A stretch of DNA of 64,000 nucleotides, from contig CANRDI010000004.1 in NCBI GenBank assembly GCA_947629335.1, positions 60,996 to 124,995 on the forward strand. Reading direction: 5' to 3'. The stretch comes from an uncultured Clostridia bacterium (GTDB lineage: Bacteria; Bacillota; Clostridia; Oscillospirales; Ruminococcaceae). The position numbers and the translations under genes are program-made. The notes under the pieces are model-generated. The model was not told the DNA's origin, ran no database searches, and was given only the letters and a program-made list of their open reading frames with translations. This document shows positions 24,720 through 33,699 of the stretch, piece after piece; within the stretch, counting starts at the first letter, position 1; each line of letters opens with the position of its first letter.

Positions 24720-26615
24720 ATGGGTATGCCGATTTTTGACTGTTTTGACACAAGCTATAAACACCCTTTCGGCGCGATAAGGCGCGGACAGCCGTCGATG
24801 TTCAACATCAGACTTCCGAAAAGCTATCAGGTTTCGGGACTTACGCTCGTTATGTTCAGACCCGGCTATAAAGAACGTTTTATCCAGCTCGAATTACAGG
24901 ACGAAAGCGGCGACGACAACATATTCTCCGCAGTGTTTACACCTAATAATTTAGGCGTTCATCATTACTATTTTACGGGAGTTATCGACGGCAGACGCCG
25001 CTACATAAAACGCACGGGCGCAAATTTGGGCGTTTTTGAGGGCGAAGAACTGTTTCAGCTTACCGTTTTTGACGAAAATTTGTACACCCCCGCATTTGTC
25101 AGAGGCGGGATAATGTACCAGATTTTCCCCGACAGGTTTTACAAGAGCGGAAAGAAACATGAAAATATTCCTTCTGACCGAGTGCTTCGGGACGACTGGT
25201 CGGGAACGCCGTATTACCGTCCTGATGAAAAGGGAATTGTCAGAAACAACGACTTTTTCGGCGGCGATCTACAGGGAATTATCGAAAAACTGCCTTATAT
25301 AAAATCGCTTGGCGTTACCATAATTTATTTAAATCCTATTTTCGAGAGCCACGAAAACCACCGATATTCAACGGCGAATTATGAAAAAATTGACCCGCTG
25401 CTGGGTACTGAAGAAGATTTCAAAGAGCTTTGCCAAAAGGCGAACGAAATGGGTATAGAAATAATCCTCGACGGCGTTTTCTCGCATACGGGCGCGGACA
25501 GCGTATATTTCAACAAATTCGGGCGTTATGGCGAAAACACGGGCGCATACCGCGACAGAAACAGTCCGTATTACCCATGGTACAGCTTTACGGGTTATCC
25601 GGATAAATATGAGAGCTGGTGGGGAATTACCACGCTCCCGAATGTAAACGAAAACAACGACGCTTATACAAACTATATCTGCGGCGAGGACGGGATCTTA
25701 CAAAAATGGATAAAACTCGGTGCGAAAGGCTGGAGACTGGACGTTGCGGACGAGCTGCCCGATGAGTTTCTTGACAATTTAAATAAATCGGTAAAAGCGC
25801 TCGGAAATGACAAGATAATTTACGGCGAGGTCTGGGAGGACGCTTCAAACAAGGAAAGCTACGGTATTCGCAGACGTTATCTTATCGGCGGTCAGCTTGA
25901 CAGCGTTATGAACTATCCGTTTAAAGAAGCTATACTTAACTACGTTAAATATGCCGACGCGAAGCAGTTTACCGACTCGATAACTACTATTCTCGAACAT
26001 TATCCGAAGCCTGCCGTGGATATGCTTATGAACTTTATTTCGACCCACGACACCGAACGCGCGCTTACGCGTCTCGGCGGCGAGGACGTCGGCTGGCATG
26101 ACAAAGACTGGCAGTGCGAGCGCTATTTAAGTCCTGCGGAAAGCACCTACGGAATATCGCTTATGCGCTGTGCAATGGTTTTACAGTTTTTCCTGCCGGG
26201 TATTCCGTGCATTTACTACGGCGACGAGGTAGGAATGGAAGGATATCGTGACCCGTTTAACAGGCGCTGTTTCCCGTGGGGAAATGAAAACCTTGAGCTT
26301 TTGAACTTTGTAAAAGTTTTAGCGCGTATACGCAAAGGAACGAGAGCTTTTGAACAAGGCGCGCTTCGGTTTATAGAAGTCGATGACAAGGTATGCGTTT
26401 TCGCAAGATTTGACCGCATAACCCGCGACGGCGCAATAATCTGCCTGAACAAATCCACTCAAACGCACACCTTTAACCTTAAAGATGAAAAAACAAATAT
26501 GTTTTTCGATTTAAAGCTCGCGCATTGCCGCTATCCCGACGACGCAAACGATCCCGAAAAGGGAATAGTTAGAGTTTCGCCGTTTGATTTTGCGGTGTTC
26601 TACTGTAAGGTTTAA
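24720..26615 (+). CDS. cytoplasmic GH13 neopullulanase/cyclomaltodextrinase-like enzyme
   Basis: 631-aa alpha-glucan hydrolase or transferase with an N-terminal beta-sandwich (about residues 1-120, of the kind seen before the catalytic barrel in neopullulanases), then the barrel: GGIMYQIFPDRF, DGVFSHTG, GWRLDVADE with nucleophile D341, IYGEVWED with acid/base E370 and FISTHDTER with D444. The CIYYGDEVGMEGYRDPFNRR segment is typical of cyclomaltodextrinase/maltogenic amylases. No signal peptide, so it acts on imported oligosaccharides or glycogen. GAGAAATT precedes the start. It works in the same pathway as glgP upstream. Confidence 0.92.
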   Translation: MGMPIFDCFDTSYKHPFGAIRRGQPSMFNIRLPKSYQVSGLTLVMFRPGYKERFIQLELQDESGDDNIFSAVFTPNNLGVHHYYFTGVIDGRRRYIKRTGANLGVFEGEELFQLTVFDENLYTPAFVRGGIMYQIFPDRFYKSGKKHENIPSDRVLRDDWSGTPYYRPDEKGIVRNNDFFGGDLQGIIEKLPYIKSLGVTIIYLNPIFESHENHRYSTANYEKIDPLLGTEEDFKELCQKANEMGIEIILDGVFSHTGADSVYFNKFGRYGENTGAYRDRNSPYYPWYSFTGYPDKYESWWGITTLPNVNENNDAYTNYICGEDGILQKWIKLGAKGWRLDVADELPDEFLDNLNKSVKALGNDKIIYGEVWEDASNKESYGIRRRYLIGGQLDSVMNYPFKEAILNYVKYADAKQFTDSITTILEHYPKPAVDMLMNFISTHDTERALTRLGGEDVGWHDKDWQCERYLSPAESTYGISLMRCAMVLQFFLPGIPCIYYGDEVGMEGYRDPFNRRCFPWGNENLELLNFVKVLARIRKGTRAFEQGALRFIEVDDKVCVFARFDRITRDGAIICLNKSTQTHTFNLKDEKTNMFFDLKLAHCRYPDDANDPEKGIVRVSPFDFAVFYCKV

Positions 26616-26631
26616 CTTAAGGAGATTTTTT

Positions 26632-26907
26632 ATGAGCGAAAAGTTTGAAAATAAAGAGGAAAGCGGCGAGCTGTCAAATCAATCCTCTTCGGAAAAGCAA
26701 TTTATCAAAAAACCGTCGTTCTGGTTTGATGTCCTGACAACGGCTTTGGGACTGTTTATAGGGAATTTGATAATAGACGCAACTAACCTTAACACGCTGA
26801 TTGAAAATCGGATTTTGAGCTTTGTCGTAAACATTCTTATTCTCATTGCGACAATAATGATTTGCAAGGCTGTTGCAAATGCGATAAGAAAGGCAATAAA
26901 GAAATAA
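26632..26907 (+). CDS. small two-helix membrane protein, unknown
   Basis: Unrecognised 91-aa protein starting MSEKFENKEESGELSNQSSS. A polar N-terminus (1-25) precedes two hydrophobic helices: WFDVLTTALGLFIGNLIID and LSFVVNILILIATIMICKAV, then a basic tail AIRKAIKK. AAGGAG 7 nt upstream of the ATG supports this start over an upstream in-frame codon. It is 16 nt after the GH13 stop, so it is probably co-transcribed with it, and is followed by a terminator. Confidence 0.75.
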   Translation: MSEKFENKEESGELSNQSSSEKQFIKKPSFWFDVLTTALGLFIGNLIIDATNLNTLIENRILSFVVNILILIATIMICKAVANAIRKAIKK

Positions 26908-26960
26908 AACCTCTAAGTGAAAACTGCGCGTTATCTAAAACATTTGATTTACTGTGATAA

Positions 26961-26991
26961 CCCCCCCTTTTAAAACAGGGGGCTCTTTTTT
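26961..26991 (+). terminator. terminator after the small membrane protein
   Basis: A C7 run (26961-26967) pairs with GGGGG at 26978-26982 across TTTTAAAA, followed by CTCTTTTTT. The remaining sequence up to 27174 shows no gene. Confidence 0.8.
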
Positions 26992-27174
26992 GGTTAAACT
27001 GACGAAAATCAGGCGGATTTGCGGAAATGTGCGGTTTTGCCGTAAAGAATGAGCTAAACTGTGCCGATATATATTTAATAGATAATTTTACGGGACAGAA
27101 TGCCAAGGCTTTGTTGTTTTGTGCAATAGGCGTGTTTCGGTTCGGATCGCTGTTAAGTGCGGGGAGGTGATTTT

Positions 27175-28149
27175 GTGGGTCCGGAAATTTATGATTATAA
27201 AAGTGCGTTCTCGGCGTGTGCAAGGGCGGTAAATACAGTAAAAAGGGAATTGCCGAAAGCGGAAAAGCCCAAATCTTCTCAGAAAACAGATCATGTCGAT
27301 TTTTCAGACAATGCTCTTGAAACAATTAAAGAAGCCGTAAAGTCTGCCCGTGAAAAAACAGAAAGCTGTTGGAAAGAACAGGCGGAGTTCTGTTCTGAAA
27401 AAACAGCGGAAGCTGCCGAAACGGCTGTTGAAAAAACAGAGGCAGCTGATACTGCCGAAAAACCAAAAACTCTTTCCGACATGATAAAAGAGCAAATGGA
27501 GAAAATCGACAGTTTGTTTGCCGAGCCCGAATACGATAAGTCGAAGGACGCAAGGCTTTTGAGCATCAAGAGCAAGCTCTTCCGCGGACTTACGCTCAAT
27601 TCTTCCGAACAGCAATATCTCGCCTCAAAAGACCCCGACAGCTATAAAACTTTTCAGCAAACAGAAAGTGCAAGAAAGATGTTCAGGTGTTCGCTGAGGG
27701 CTTGCAGAACGCGCGACGAGGTTATTTCCATGCGCCTTTCAAACGCGCTTACGGCGCTTTCGGAATACAAAAAGGCTACAAGAAAGGGCGGCGACGGAAA
27801 CGCCATAGCGGGACTTAACTATGCGCTTGAAAACGAGATCAAAAGTTATGCGAGTTCGGCGGATTATCAAAGACTGCCGACAGTTGCGGAGTGTAATAAA
27901 TTTGACCGAGAGCTTGCAAAAGCTAAGAGGTATGAGTGTGAAAAGCGCCGTGAGGAAATGAAAGCGCGGATAGACAGAAAGTACAAGAAAAAACATAAGA
28001 CCGTCGGCGACGGAAAACGAACCGTCGCGCAGGTAATGTCCTCTCCGCTCGCAAGAAAAGTTCTTGCGTCAAGAAGGCGTTCGGGAAGCTGTTCATGCGG
28101 AATGACGGCGGATAATAGCCTTGTTGGAAATATAATGAAGAATTTATGA
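27175..28149 (+). CDS. hypothetical charged helical protein
   Basis: Unknown function. I chose the GTG at 27175 because GGGGAGGTGA ends 4 nt before it; an in-frame GTG at 27157 lacks such a site. The 324-aa product is rich in Lys/Glu/Ala: a variable Glu/Ala region (about 45-105), then DARLLSIKSKLFRGLTLNSS and EQQYLASKDPDSYKTFQQTE, followed by a C-R-T-R-DEV segment, which resembles a conserved core in uncharacterised Clostridia proteins (LrsGkkLt..E..yL...dPe.Y). The C-terminal quarter is basic (KRREEMKARIDRKYKKKHK) and ends in a Ser/Cys-rich tail. No signal peptide or TM helix. Strong terminator downstream. Confidence 0.72.
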   Translation: MGPEIYDYKSAFSACARAVNTVKRELPKAEKPKSSQKTDHVDFSDNALETIKEAVKSAREKTESCWKEQAEFCSEKTAEAAETAVEKTEAADTAEKPKTLSDMIKEQMEKIDSLFAEPEYDKSKDARLLSIKSKLFRGLTLNSSEQQYLASKDPDSYKTFQQTESARKMFRCSLRACRTRDEVISMRLSNALTALSEYKKATRKGGDGNAIAGLNYALENEIKSYASSADYQRLPTVAECNKFDRELAKAKRYECEKRREEMKARIDRKYKKKHKTVGDGKRTVAQVMSSPLARKVLASRRRSGSCSCGMTADNSLVGNIMKNL

Positions 28150-28231
28150 CGATAAGAGCCTTTTGAAGCGTAAAATTATTCGTGCAAGAATACTGAACTA
28201 TAAGTTCTGCGTTTTACGATAGTAAAAAATT

Positions 28232-28266
28232 GCGGGAGAACCAAGCCTCGGTTCTCCCGCTTTTTT
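28232..28266 (+). terminator. strong Rho-independent terminator
   Basis: GCGGGAGAACC (28232-28242), loop AAGCCTC, GGTTCTCCCGC (28250-28260), then TTTTTT: a textbook terminator 83 nt after the preceding stop codon. Confidence 0.93.
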
Positions 28267-28542
28267 GTTGCAGATAATTTTGTTGTACAATTTCTGATGT
28301 ACGCTTACAATTGCCCGAAAAAAATGACCAAAATATTTTCCGAAAGTTGTACAATTTGCCGCCCTAATCTTTTCAACGTTATTAACAATGTTTTCAACAG
28401 AAAAAACGGTATTTTACAAAGCGTTCGGTGTTTTTAGTTGAAAACTGTATGAAATACAAGATTTTTTAACAGTTTTACAGCGGTTTTCAACCGAAAATAC
28501 AGTTTAAAATGTTGAATAATCCGAATGTTTTTTGCCTTTCAG
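28267..28542. other. AT-rich intergenic DNA
   Basis: This part of the 393-base gap between convergent genes has no supported gene. The word GTTTTCAAC/GTTGAAAAC recurs in both orientations (near 28400, 28436 and 28492), and ACAGTTTTACAG-type words are scattered, suggesting decayed inverted repeats. Confidence 0.45.
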
Positions 28543-29286
28543 TTATATTTTCATTCGCGCTTCGTTAAGTATTTCCTTATATTTTTTCATCTTTTCGGGA
28601 GATATCGTTCTGTTTGTTTTATGCGTTTTTAGAAAGCTCAAAAGCTCTCTTGAACCCATACATACATAGTCCGTTTCGCGCACGTTAAGTTTCAGCCGAA
28701 CGTTTTCGTTTGAAAAATATAATACCGTGTCTACCCAAACATCCTCTCCCGCGGCATTAAAAATGCTTTTTACAATATCGCGCTGGCGGCGCATTTGTTT
28801 TATTGGATTTTCCATTTCACAGACGGTTGTTTTTCCTTTTGAGTAGAATTTGGTCTGCGTCCATTTTTCCGATTTCCAGTTTCCTGTTATCGTTCCCGAA
28901 TGGTTTTTTACTTCTATTATTACTACTCCCTTTTCGCCGATAACGAGCGCGTCGGCTTCAGAGCGCCCGCCCTTATATCTTATCGGCAGATTTACAAAAA
29001 CATATCCGCTTGTATCAAGTTTTTTTAATGTTTTATAAAGCTGTTTTTCTCCGCGGCGTCCGCTGTTCAGGATATTATAGCGCCGCGCGGTTATCATATA
29101 CGCGGTGTTGCAAAGAAATATAAGTATTATAGTTATTATTGCAAGCACCTTATGCTCATACAGTTCAAGCCCCACAAAAGCAATAAGCATAAGTACGGGC
29201 GCGACACCTAAAACGACCTGTACGATAAGCAGAGCGAGAATTTTCCTGTTGTTTACGTTTTTACAGCGAATGACTTTTTTCACCAA
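28543..29286 (-). CDS. NERD-domain membrane protein
   Basis: Nuclease-related domain protein anchored by two N-terminal TM helices (about residues 15-38 and 46-66). The NERD core is GRRGEKQLYKTLKKL followed by EADALVIGEKGVVIIEVKNH, with the D/E...EVK residues of the PD-(D/E)XK-like fold. The C-terminal part (TVLYFSNENVRLKL, SRELLSFL) is usual for the family. Biochemical function is uncertain; DNA cleavage is inferred from fold only. It uses a GTG start with AGAGGTG upstream and begins 12 nt after ychF, so both are probably one transcript. Confidence 0.85.
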   Translation of the reverse strand: MVKKVIRCKNVNNRKILALLIVQVVLGVAPVLMLIAFVGLELYEHKVLAIITIILIFLCNTAYMITARRYNILNSGRRGEKQLYKTLKKLDTSGYVFVNLPIRYKGGRSEADALVIGEKGVVIIEVKNHSGTITGNWKSEKWTQTKFYSKGKTTVCEMENPIKQMRRQRDIVKSIFNAAGEDVWVDTVLYFSNENVRLKLNVRETDYVCMGSRELLSFLKTHKTNRTISPEKMKKYKEILNEARMKI

Positions 29287-29298
29287 AGCACCTCTCGG

Positions 29299-30393
29299 TC
29301 ATACGTTGAACCTGAACAGCGTTACGTCGCCGTCCTGCATAACATAGTCCTTTCCTTCGAGCCTTACAAGACCTTTTTCTTTTGCCGCCGACATAGAACC
29401 GCATTTCATAAGGTCGTCAAAGCCTACTATCTCCGCGCGGATAAAGCCTTTTTCAAAGTCGGTGTGAATTTTTCCCGCCGCCTGCGGAGCTTTCGTGCCT
29501 TTGGTTATTGTCCAGGCGCGCACTTCGGGAGTTCCTGCCGTAAGAAATGATATAAGTCCCAAAAGCCTGTAGCCTGTCTTTATTATTCGTGCAAGTCCCG
29601 AACTTTCGAGGTTCATATCCGCTAAAAACAATTCTTTTTCCTCGTCGGAAAGTTCTGCGATCTCAGCTTCTGTCTGCGCACAGATAGGCAGGACCTCGGC
29701 GTGTTCTTCCTTTGCGATTTCCGCGACAGCTTTATACTGCTCGTTATTTTCAACGCCGTTTTTAAAGTCATTTTCGGAGAGATTTGCCGCGTAAATTACG
29801 GGCTTATTTGACAAAAGCGGCGTGTCGCGGAGCATTTCGCGCTCTTCTTCGGTATAGTCATAGCTTCTTGCGGACTTTCCGTTTTCAAGGTGAGCTTTCA
29901 GGCTTTCAAAGAAATCAACTTCCTTTTGAAGCGACTTATCTCCCTTTACCGCCTTTTTTGCGCGGTCTATTCTCCTGTCGAGAATTTCAAGGTCGGAGAA
30001 TATCAGTTCAAGGTTTATTGTTTCAATATCTCGCTTCGCGCCTATACTGCCGTCAACATGGATAATATTCTCGTCCTCAAAACAGCGTACAACGTGAACT
30101 ATCGCGTCAACCTCTCTTATATTTGACAAAAACTTATTTCCCAGACCCTCGCCCTTTGACGCGCCCTTTACAAGTCCCGCTATATCCACAAATTCAAGCG
30201 TCGCGGGAGTAAATTTTTCGGGGTGGTACATTTCAGCAAGCTTGTCGAGCCTTTCGTCGGGAACGCTAACTATTCCGACATTCGGTTCTATCGTGCAGAA
30301 AGGATAATTTGCGGACTGTGCGCCCGCGTTTGTAAGCGCGTTAAAAAGTGTGCTTTTGCCGACATTCGGAAGTCCTACCATTCCTAATTTCAT
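29299..30393 (-). CDS. ychF: ribosome-binding ATPase YchF/EngD
   Basis: Obg-family P-loop NTPase that prefers ATP and binds ribosomes. Motifs: G1 GLPNVGKST (from residue 7), NYPFCTIEPNVG (switch I region), DIAGLVKGAS (G3), and NLSE in place of the NKxD G4 motif, which marks ATP rather than GTP specificity. The C-terminal TGS domain ends in GDVTLFRFNV. 364 aa is standard. A consensus promoter lies just upstream. Confidence 0.97.
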   Translation of the reverse strand: MKLGMVGLPNVGKSTLFNALTNAGAQSANYPFCTIEPNVGIVSVPDERLDKLAEMYHPEKFTPATLEFVDIAGLVKGASKGEGLGNKFLSNIREVDAIVHVVRCFEDENIIHVDGSIGAKRDIETINLELIFSDLEILDRRIDRAKKAVKGDKSLQKEVDFFESLKAHLENGKSARSYDYTEEEREMLRDTPLLSNKPVIYAANLSENDFKNGVENNEQYKAVAEIAKEEHAEVLPICAQTEAEIAELSDEEKELFLADMNLESSGLARIIKTGYRLLGLISFLTAGTPEVRAWTITKGTKAPQAAGKIHTDFEKGFIRAEIVGFDDLMKCGSMSAAKEKGLVRLEGKDYVMQDGDVTLFRFNV

Positions 30394-30431
30394 TGTTTTT
30401 TTCCTCGCTTTTCAATAATAAACATACATTT

Positions 30432-30460
30432 ATTATAACATTAAGCGGAGATTTTTTCAA
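30432..30460 (-). promoter_or_regulatory. promoter of ychF
   Basis: On the minus strand: TTGAAA (complement of 30455-30460), 17 bp, TATAAT (complement of 30432-30437). Confidence 0.85.
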
Positions 30461-30507
30461 GTAGTATTTTTACATAGATAAAGGAATTTTGTTAGAACTC
30501 TAAAGTG

Positions 30508-31105
30508 CATTTCCATTACAGCACGTTACATAAAAGTTTTGAAAAGGGGTTTGTGGGAAAACTTTTTCAAAAGTTTTCCCACAATGCGGGTCGCAGGAGC
30601 GTTGTGGGTGCGTACCACACGCAGTGCGGAGGTCGCGCGCAGCGCGGTGGCAGCGGGGACAAAGCCCCCGCAATTTTTCCCCCTTCCCCATCGGGGAAGG
30701 GGGTCAGGGGATTGGGGCGAATAAACGTTATTTCAGAAAATTACCGTTTAAAAAGAACCATGTATAGGTTTTTATGAAAGCTGTTTTGGGCGCACGCCCA
30801 TTTTGTTTTCCACTTGCTCGTCACTGTGGAAAAACCAAACCGCGGAGGGAACCTGCCGGTTCCCCCGCTCCCCCTCCAGCGGATTGCCGTTTCAAATGCA
30901 AACATTTGAAACGGCAATCCGGGGAAAACTCTTGTTTTCCCCGCACCCAAGATTAAAAGCCGTAGGCTTTTTATCTGATGCGCTTTCGCTGACGCGATTG
31001 CGGGGGCTTTGCCCCCGCGCCCCATTGAGGGAAAATTTTTTTGAAAAAAAGTTTTCCCTCAAGCTCCTTTTCAAAAAACTTATGTGCCCTGCTCGTTCGG
31101 TGGTT
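30508..31105. repeat. composite inverted-repeat element, family R4
   Basis: A gene-free block of about 600 bp. Its left arm (CAGCACGTTACATAAAAGTT, then TTGAAAAGGGGTTTGTGGG, AAAACTTTTTCAAAAGTTTT) reappears inverted at the right end (31035-31105: AAGTTTTCCCTCAAGCTCCT, then TTTCAAAAAACTTATGTGCC, CTGCT). A third copy of the arm, inverted relative to the left one, is at 45.62-45.69 kb. The interior is GC-richer than its surroundings and contains GC palindromes such as GCGGGGGCTTTGCCCCCGC and a perfect hairpin AAACGGCAATCC type stem at 30890-30922. No transposase or credible protein is encoded. Confidence 0.7.
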
Positions 31106-31157
31106 TTTAAAAGAAAAGTGCTTTGACGCTCAAAACAGCTTGTATAAAAATCTAAAA
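30757..31157. repeat. second inverted-repeat pair overlapping R4
   Basis: TATAGGTTTTTATGAAAGCT followed by GTTTTGGGCG (30761-30791) is matched in inverse orientation by GACGCTCAAAACAGCTTGTA followed by TAAAAATCTA (31125-31154). It interlocks with the R4 pair: its left arm lies inside R4 and its right arm outside, so the region is probably a mosaic of successive insertions. It ends 30 nt before the secDF stop; AAAGCTCCGC/GCGGAGCTTTT near 31155-31182 is a likely secDF terminator. Confidence 0.6.
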
Positions 31158-31188
31158 GCTCCGCATTTTCAGCGGAGCTTTTCGTTAT

Positions 31189-33531
31189 TCACTTAGCAGC
31201 CTTTTTCTTTCTTTCCTGCCACCATATCCACAGCGGACCTGCGAGGCAGAGCGACGAATAAAATCCGATTAACATACCGAACGCAAGCGGTATTGAGAAC
31301 GTCAGTATCGAGGTTACACCCATAAGCGAGCAAACGATAGAGATTGAAAGCATTGCGGTTACGGTCGTTGCGGTCGTGATTATCGAGCGTGAAAGCATTT
31401 GATTTATCGAAAGGTTTACAAGCTCGCGGTCGGATATTTTTCCGCCGAGCTTTGCGCGGTTTTCACGCAGACGGTCGTAAACGATAATTGTGTTGTTTAT
31501 CGAGTAGCCGAGCAATGTCAGAATTACCGCCATAAAGTTTGAGTCGAGCGACATTCCCGCGAAAACGTAAACCGCGTATGTCAGCGCCACGTCATGCAAT
31601 AGGCAGATTATTGCGATTATACCCGCGCTCCAGCCGCCTATCTTCTTAAATCTGAACGCTATATAAATTACCAGCAGCGCAAACGCCACAACTACCGCTA
31701 TAAGACAGCTTATAAAGAACTGCGAGCCTGCGGACGCGGAAACGTTTGTTGTGTCGAGATTTACTATATTGTTGTCGGGATAGTCTTTTACAAGCTGTTC
31801 CGAAACCTTTTGGAGCATTGCTTCGTCCATTTTCTCATCAGCCGCAAACGAAACAACTATCGTGCTAATATTGTCTGTAAAACTTGTCCCTGTTGTAACG
31901 GTGGCTCTCGGAGTTCCGAGCGCTTCGACCGTTGATTTTACCGCGTTTGTATCAATGTTCCCGTCATATGAATACGTCAGTATCGTACCGCCCTTAAAGC
32001 GTATATCCACGTTTACTCCCAAAACGAACGTGAATATTATCGTAAGCGCGATCGCACAGGAAGAAACGATAACGAAAATTTTACGCTTGCTTACAAAGTC
32101 GGCGTTTGTTTTTGCTCTTACTTCAATGTTTTGAACAGTATCTTTGCCCGATTCAAAATCGGCGGAAAGTTCCTTCTTAGAAATGCCGTAGAAAAACGGC
32201 TTTCTGAAACACTTGAACTTAGAGAGCGATATAGTCATAAGTCTTGTCGCCCAGCACGCCATTATGAAGTTCATAATAACACCCGCGAGCAAGGTATAAC
32301 CAAACGAGTAGATAGTTCCCTCGGTGGACGCTCCGAACCATGTTCCAAACACCGCCATAAGGATAACAGCCACGATTATTACCGTAAGGTTTGAGTCGAG
32401 AATTGCCGTAAATCCGCGCGCAAAACCGTTTTTAAGTGCGCCGTCGATCGTTCTTCCCGATCTGAGTTCTTCTTTTATGCGCTCTGCGGAAATTACGTTT
32501 GCGTCTACGCCCATTCCTATTGAAAGGATAATACCCGCTATTCCGGGGAGCGTAAGCGACGACGCGTCGTTAAATCCGAAAAAGCCCGTAATTGCCGCAA
32601 ACATACCCGCTACCTGACCCGTAAGCGCAATAACTGCAACAAATCCGGGCAGTCTGTAGTAGATTATCATAAATATTGCGATAAGTATAAACGCAATAAG
32701 ACCCGCAAGAGCCATTGCGTCTCTTGCACCTATACCGAGTATGGGCGAAATCGTCGATAGGCTTTCCTGTTCAAGCTTAAACGGAAGCGCGCCGCCGTTT
32801 ATCTTATTCGCAAGGTCGTTTGCTTCTTCAGCCGTAAACGTACCCGAAATGACCGCTTCTCCGTTTGTGATAACGGAGTTTACCGTAGGATAAGATATGC
32901 AGATGTCGTCCATCCAAATGGAGATCGTATCACCCTTTAATTTTTCGGTCGCTTCGGCAAACTTCTGTGTTCCGCTCTCCTTAAATTTAAGTTCAACGAT
33001 ATATTCGTCGTTATCGCTGTCATAGCCTGCTCTCGCGCTTTCAACATCAGAACCCGAAAGTATTACGTTTTTCGTATCTCCGTCGGGCAGTCCGTTTTCA
33101 TCTACCTCATGTTTTTCACGGAACGTCAGCAGCGCGGTCTCGCCTATTTCCTCTACCGCCTTTTGCGGGTCGAAGGAGGTGTCGTCGCTCTGCCACGGAA
33201 ACTGAACTATAATTCCGTTTGTAGCGGTATCGACATAGACCTCATAGTCGTTTATATTCTTGTTTATCAGACGCATTTCGATTATAGACTTTGCCGAGTT
33301 CAGGTCGTTTTCGGTCACGGGATTACTTGCCGCATAATCTTCGGGAACTCCGAACGTAACGTTTACGCCTCCGCGAATGTCTATTCCCCAGCGTATATCA
33401 TCAATGCCCCAGATATATGACGTTTTCATATCGCCGAAATAGGTCTTTACTCCCATTGTGGAGAGCAGCGTAAATGCGGCTATCAGAATAAGCATGACGA
33501 AAAACACGGGTTTTGTGATTTTGCTTTTCAA
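31189..33531 (-). CDS. secDF: SecDF fusion, protein-export accessory subunit
   Basis: Proton-driven RND-like accessory of the Sec translocon that pulls exported proteins. One polypeptide carries both halves: SecD (about residues 1-440) with DIRGGVNVTFGV and SIGMGVDANVISAERIKEEL, and SecF (about 480-780) with DIRFKGGTILTY and LLGYSINNTIIVYDRLREN. Twelve TM helices are expected. Fusion of secD and secF is common in Firmicutes. It has its own promoter and a 130-nt leader. yajC is not adjacent. Confidence 0.95.
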   Translation of the reverse strand: MKSKITKPVFFVMLILIAAFTLLSTMGVKTYFGDMKTSYIWGIDDIRWGIDIRGGVNVTFGVPEDYAASNPVTENDLNSAKSIIEMRLINKNINDYEVYVDTATNGIIVQFPWQSDDTSFDPQKAVEEIGETALLTFREKHEVDENGLPDGDTKNVILSGSDVESARAGYDSDNDEYIVELKFKESGTQKFAEATEKLKGDTISIWMDDICISYPTVNSVITNGEAVISGTFTAEEANDLANKINGGALPFKLEQESLSTISPILGIGARDAMALAGLIAFILIAIFMIIYYRLPGFVAVIALTGQVAGMFAAITGFFGFNDASSLTLPGIAGIILSIGMGVDANVISAERIKEELRSGRTIDGALKNGFARGFTAILDSNLTVIIVAVILMAVFGTWFGASTEGTIYSFGYTLLAGVIMNFIMACWATRLMTISLSKFKCFRKPFFYGISKKELSADFESGKDTVQNIEVRAKTNADFVSKRKIFVIVSSCAIALTIIFTFVLGVNVDIRFKGGTILTYSYDGNIDTNAVKSTVEALGTPRATVTTGTSFTDNISTIVVSFAADEKMDEAMLQKVSEQLVKDYPDNNIVNLDTTNVSASAGSQFFISCLIAVVVAFALLVIYIAFRFKKIGGWSAGIIAIICLLHDVALTYAVYVFAGMSLDSNFMAVILTLLGYSINNTIIVYDRLRENRAKLGGKISDRELVNLSINQMLSRSIITTATTVTAMLSISIVCSLMGVTSILTFSIPLAFGMLIGFYSSLCLAGPLWIWWQERKKKAAK

Positions 33532-33667
33532 AAATTTTCACTCCGTTTCAGATGTTTTTTACAATTTTCCGTGTATTTAATTTACATTTAATTAGTACGA
33601 ACCGCTTATATGCACAAGGTGTTTTCAAACGTTATAAAAACGTTGAAAATCTAAAATAAGCAATTTT

Positions 33668-33696
33668 ATTATAACATATTTTATTAAAATAGTCAA
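33668..33696 (-). promoter_or_regulatory. promoter of secDF
   Basis: On the minus strand: TTGACT (complement of 33691-33696), 17 bp, TATAAT (complement of 33668-33673). The leader contains an imperfect hairpin AACGTT-ATAAA-AACGTT near 33630-33650. Confidence 0.85.
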
Positions 33697-33699
33697 TAC

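Noticed and set aside
18070..26615. A dedicated glycogen biosynthesis operon
   Set aside because: Only degrading enzymes are present, in separate transcription units with dprA between them; no glgA, glgB, glgC or glgD is visible.
30741..31126. Several 60-107-aa frames in the R4 region
   Set aside because: They run through inverted repeats and GC palindromes, lack ribosome binding sites, and differ between repeat copies.
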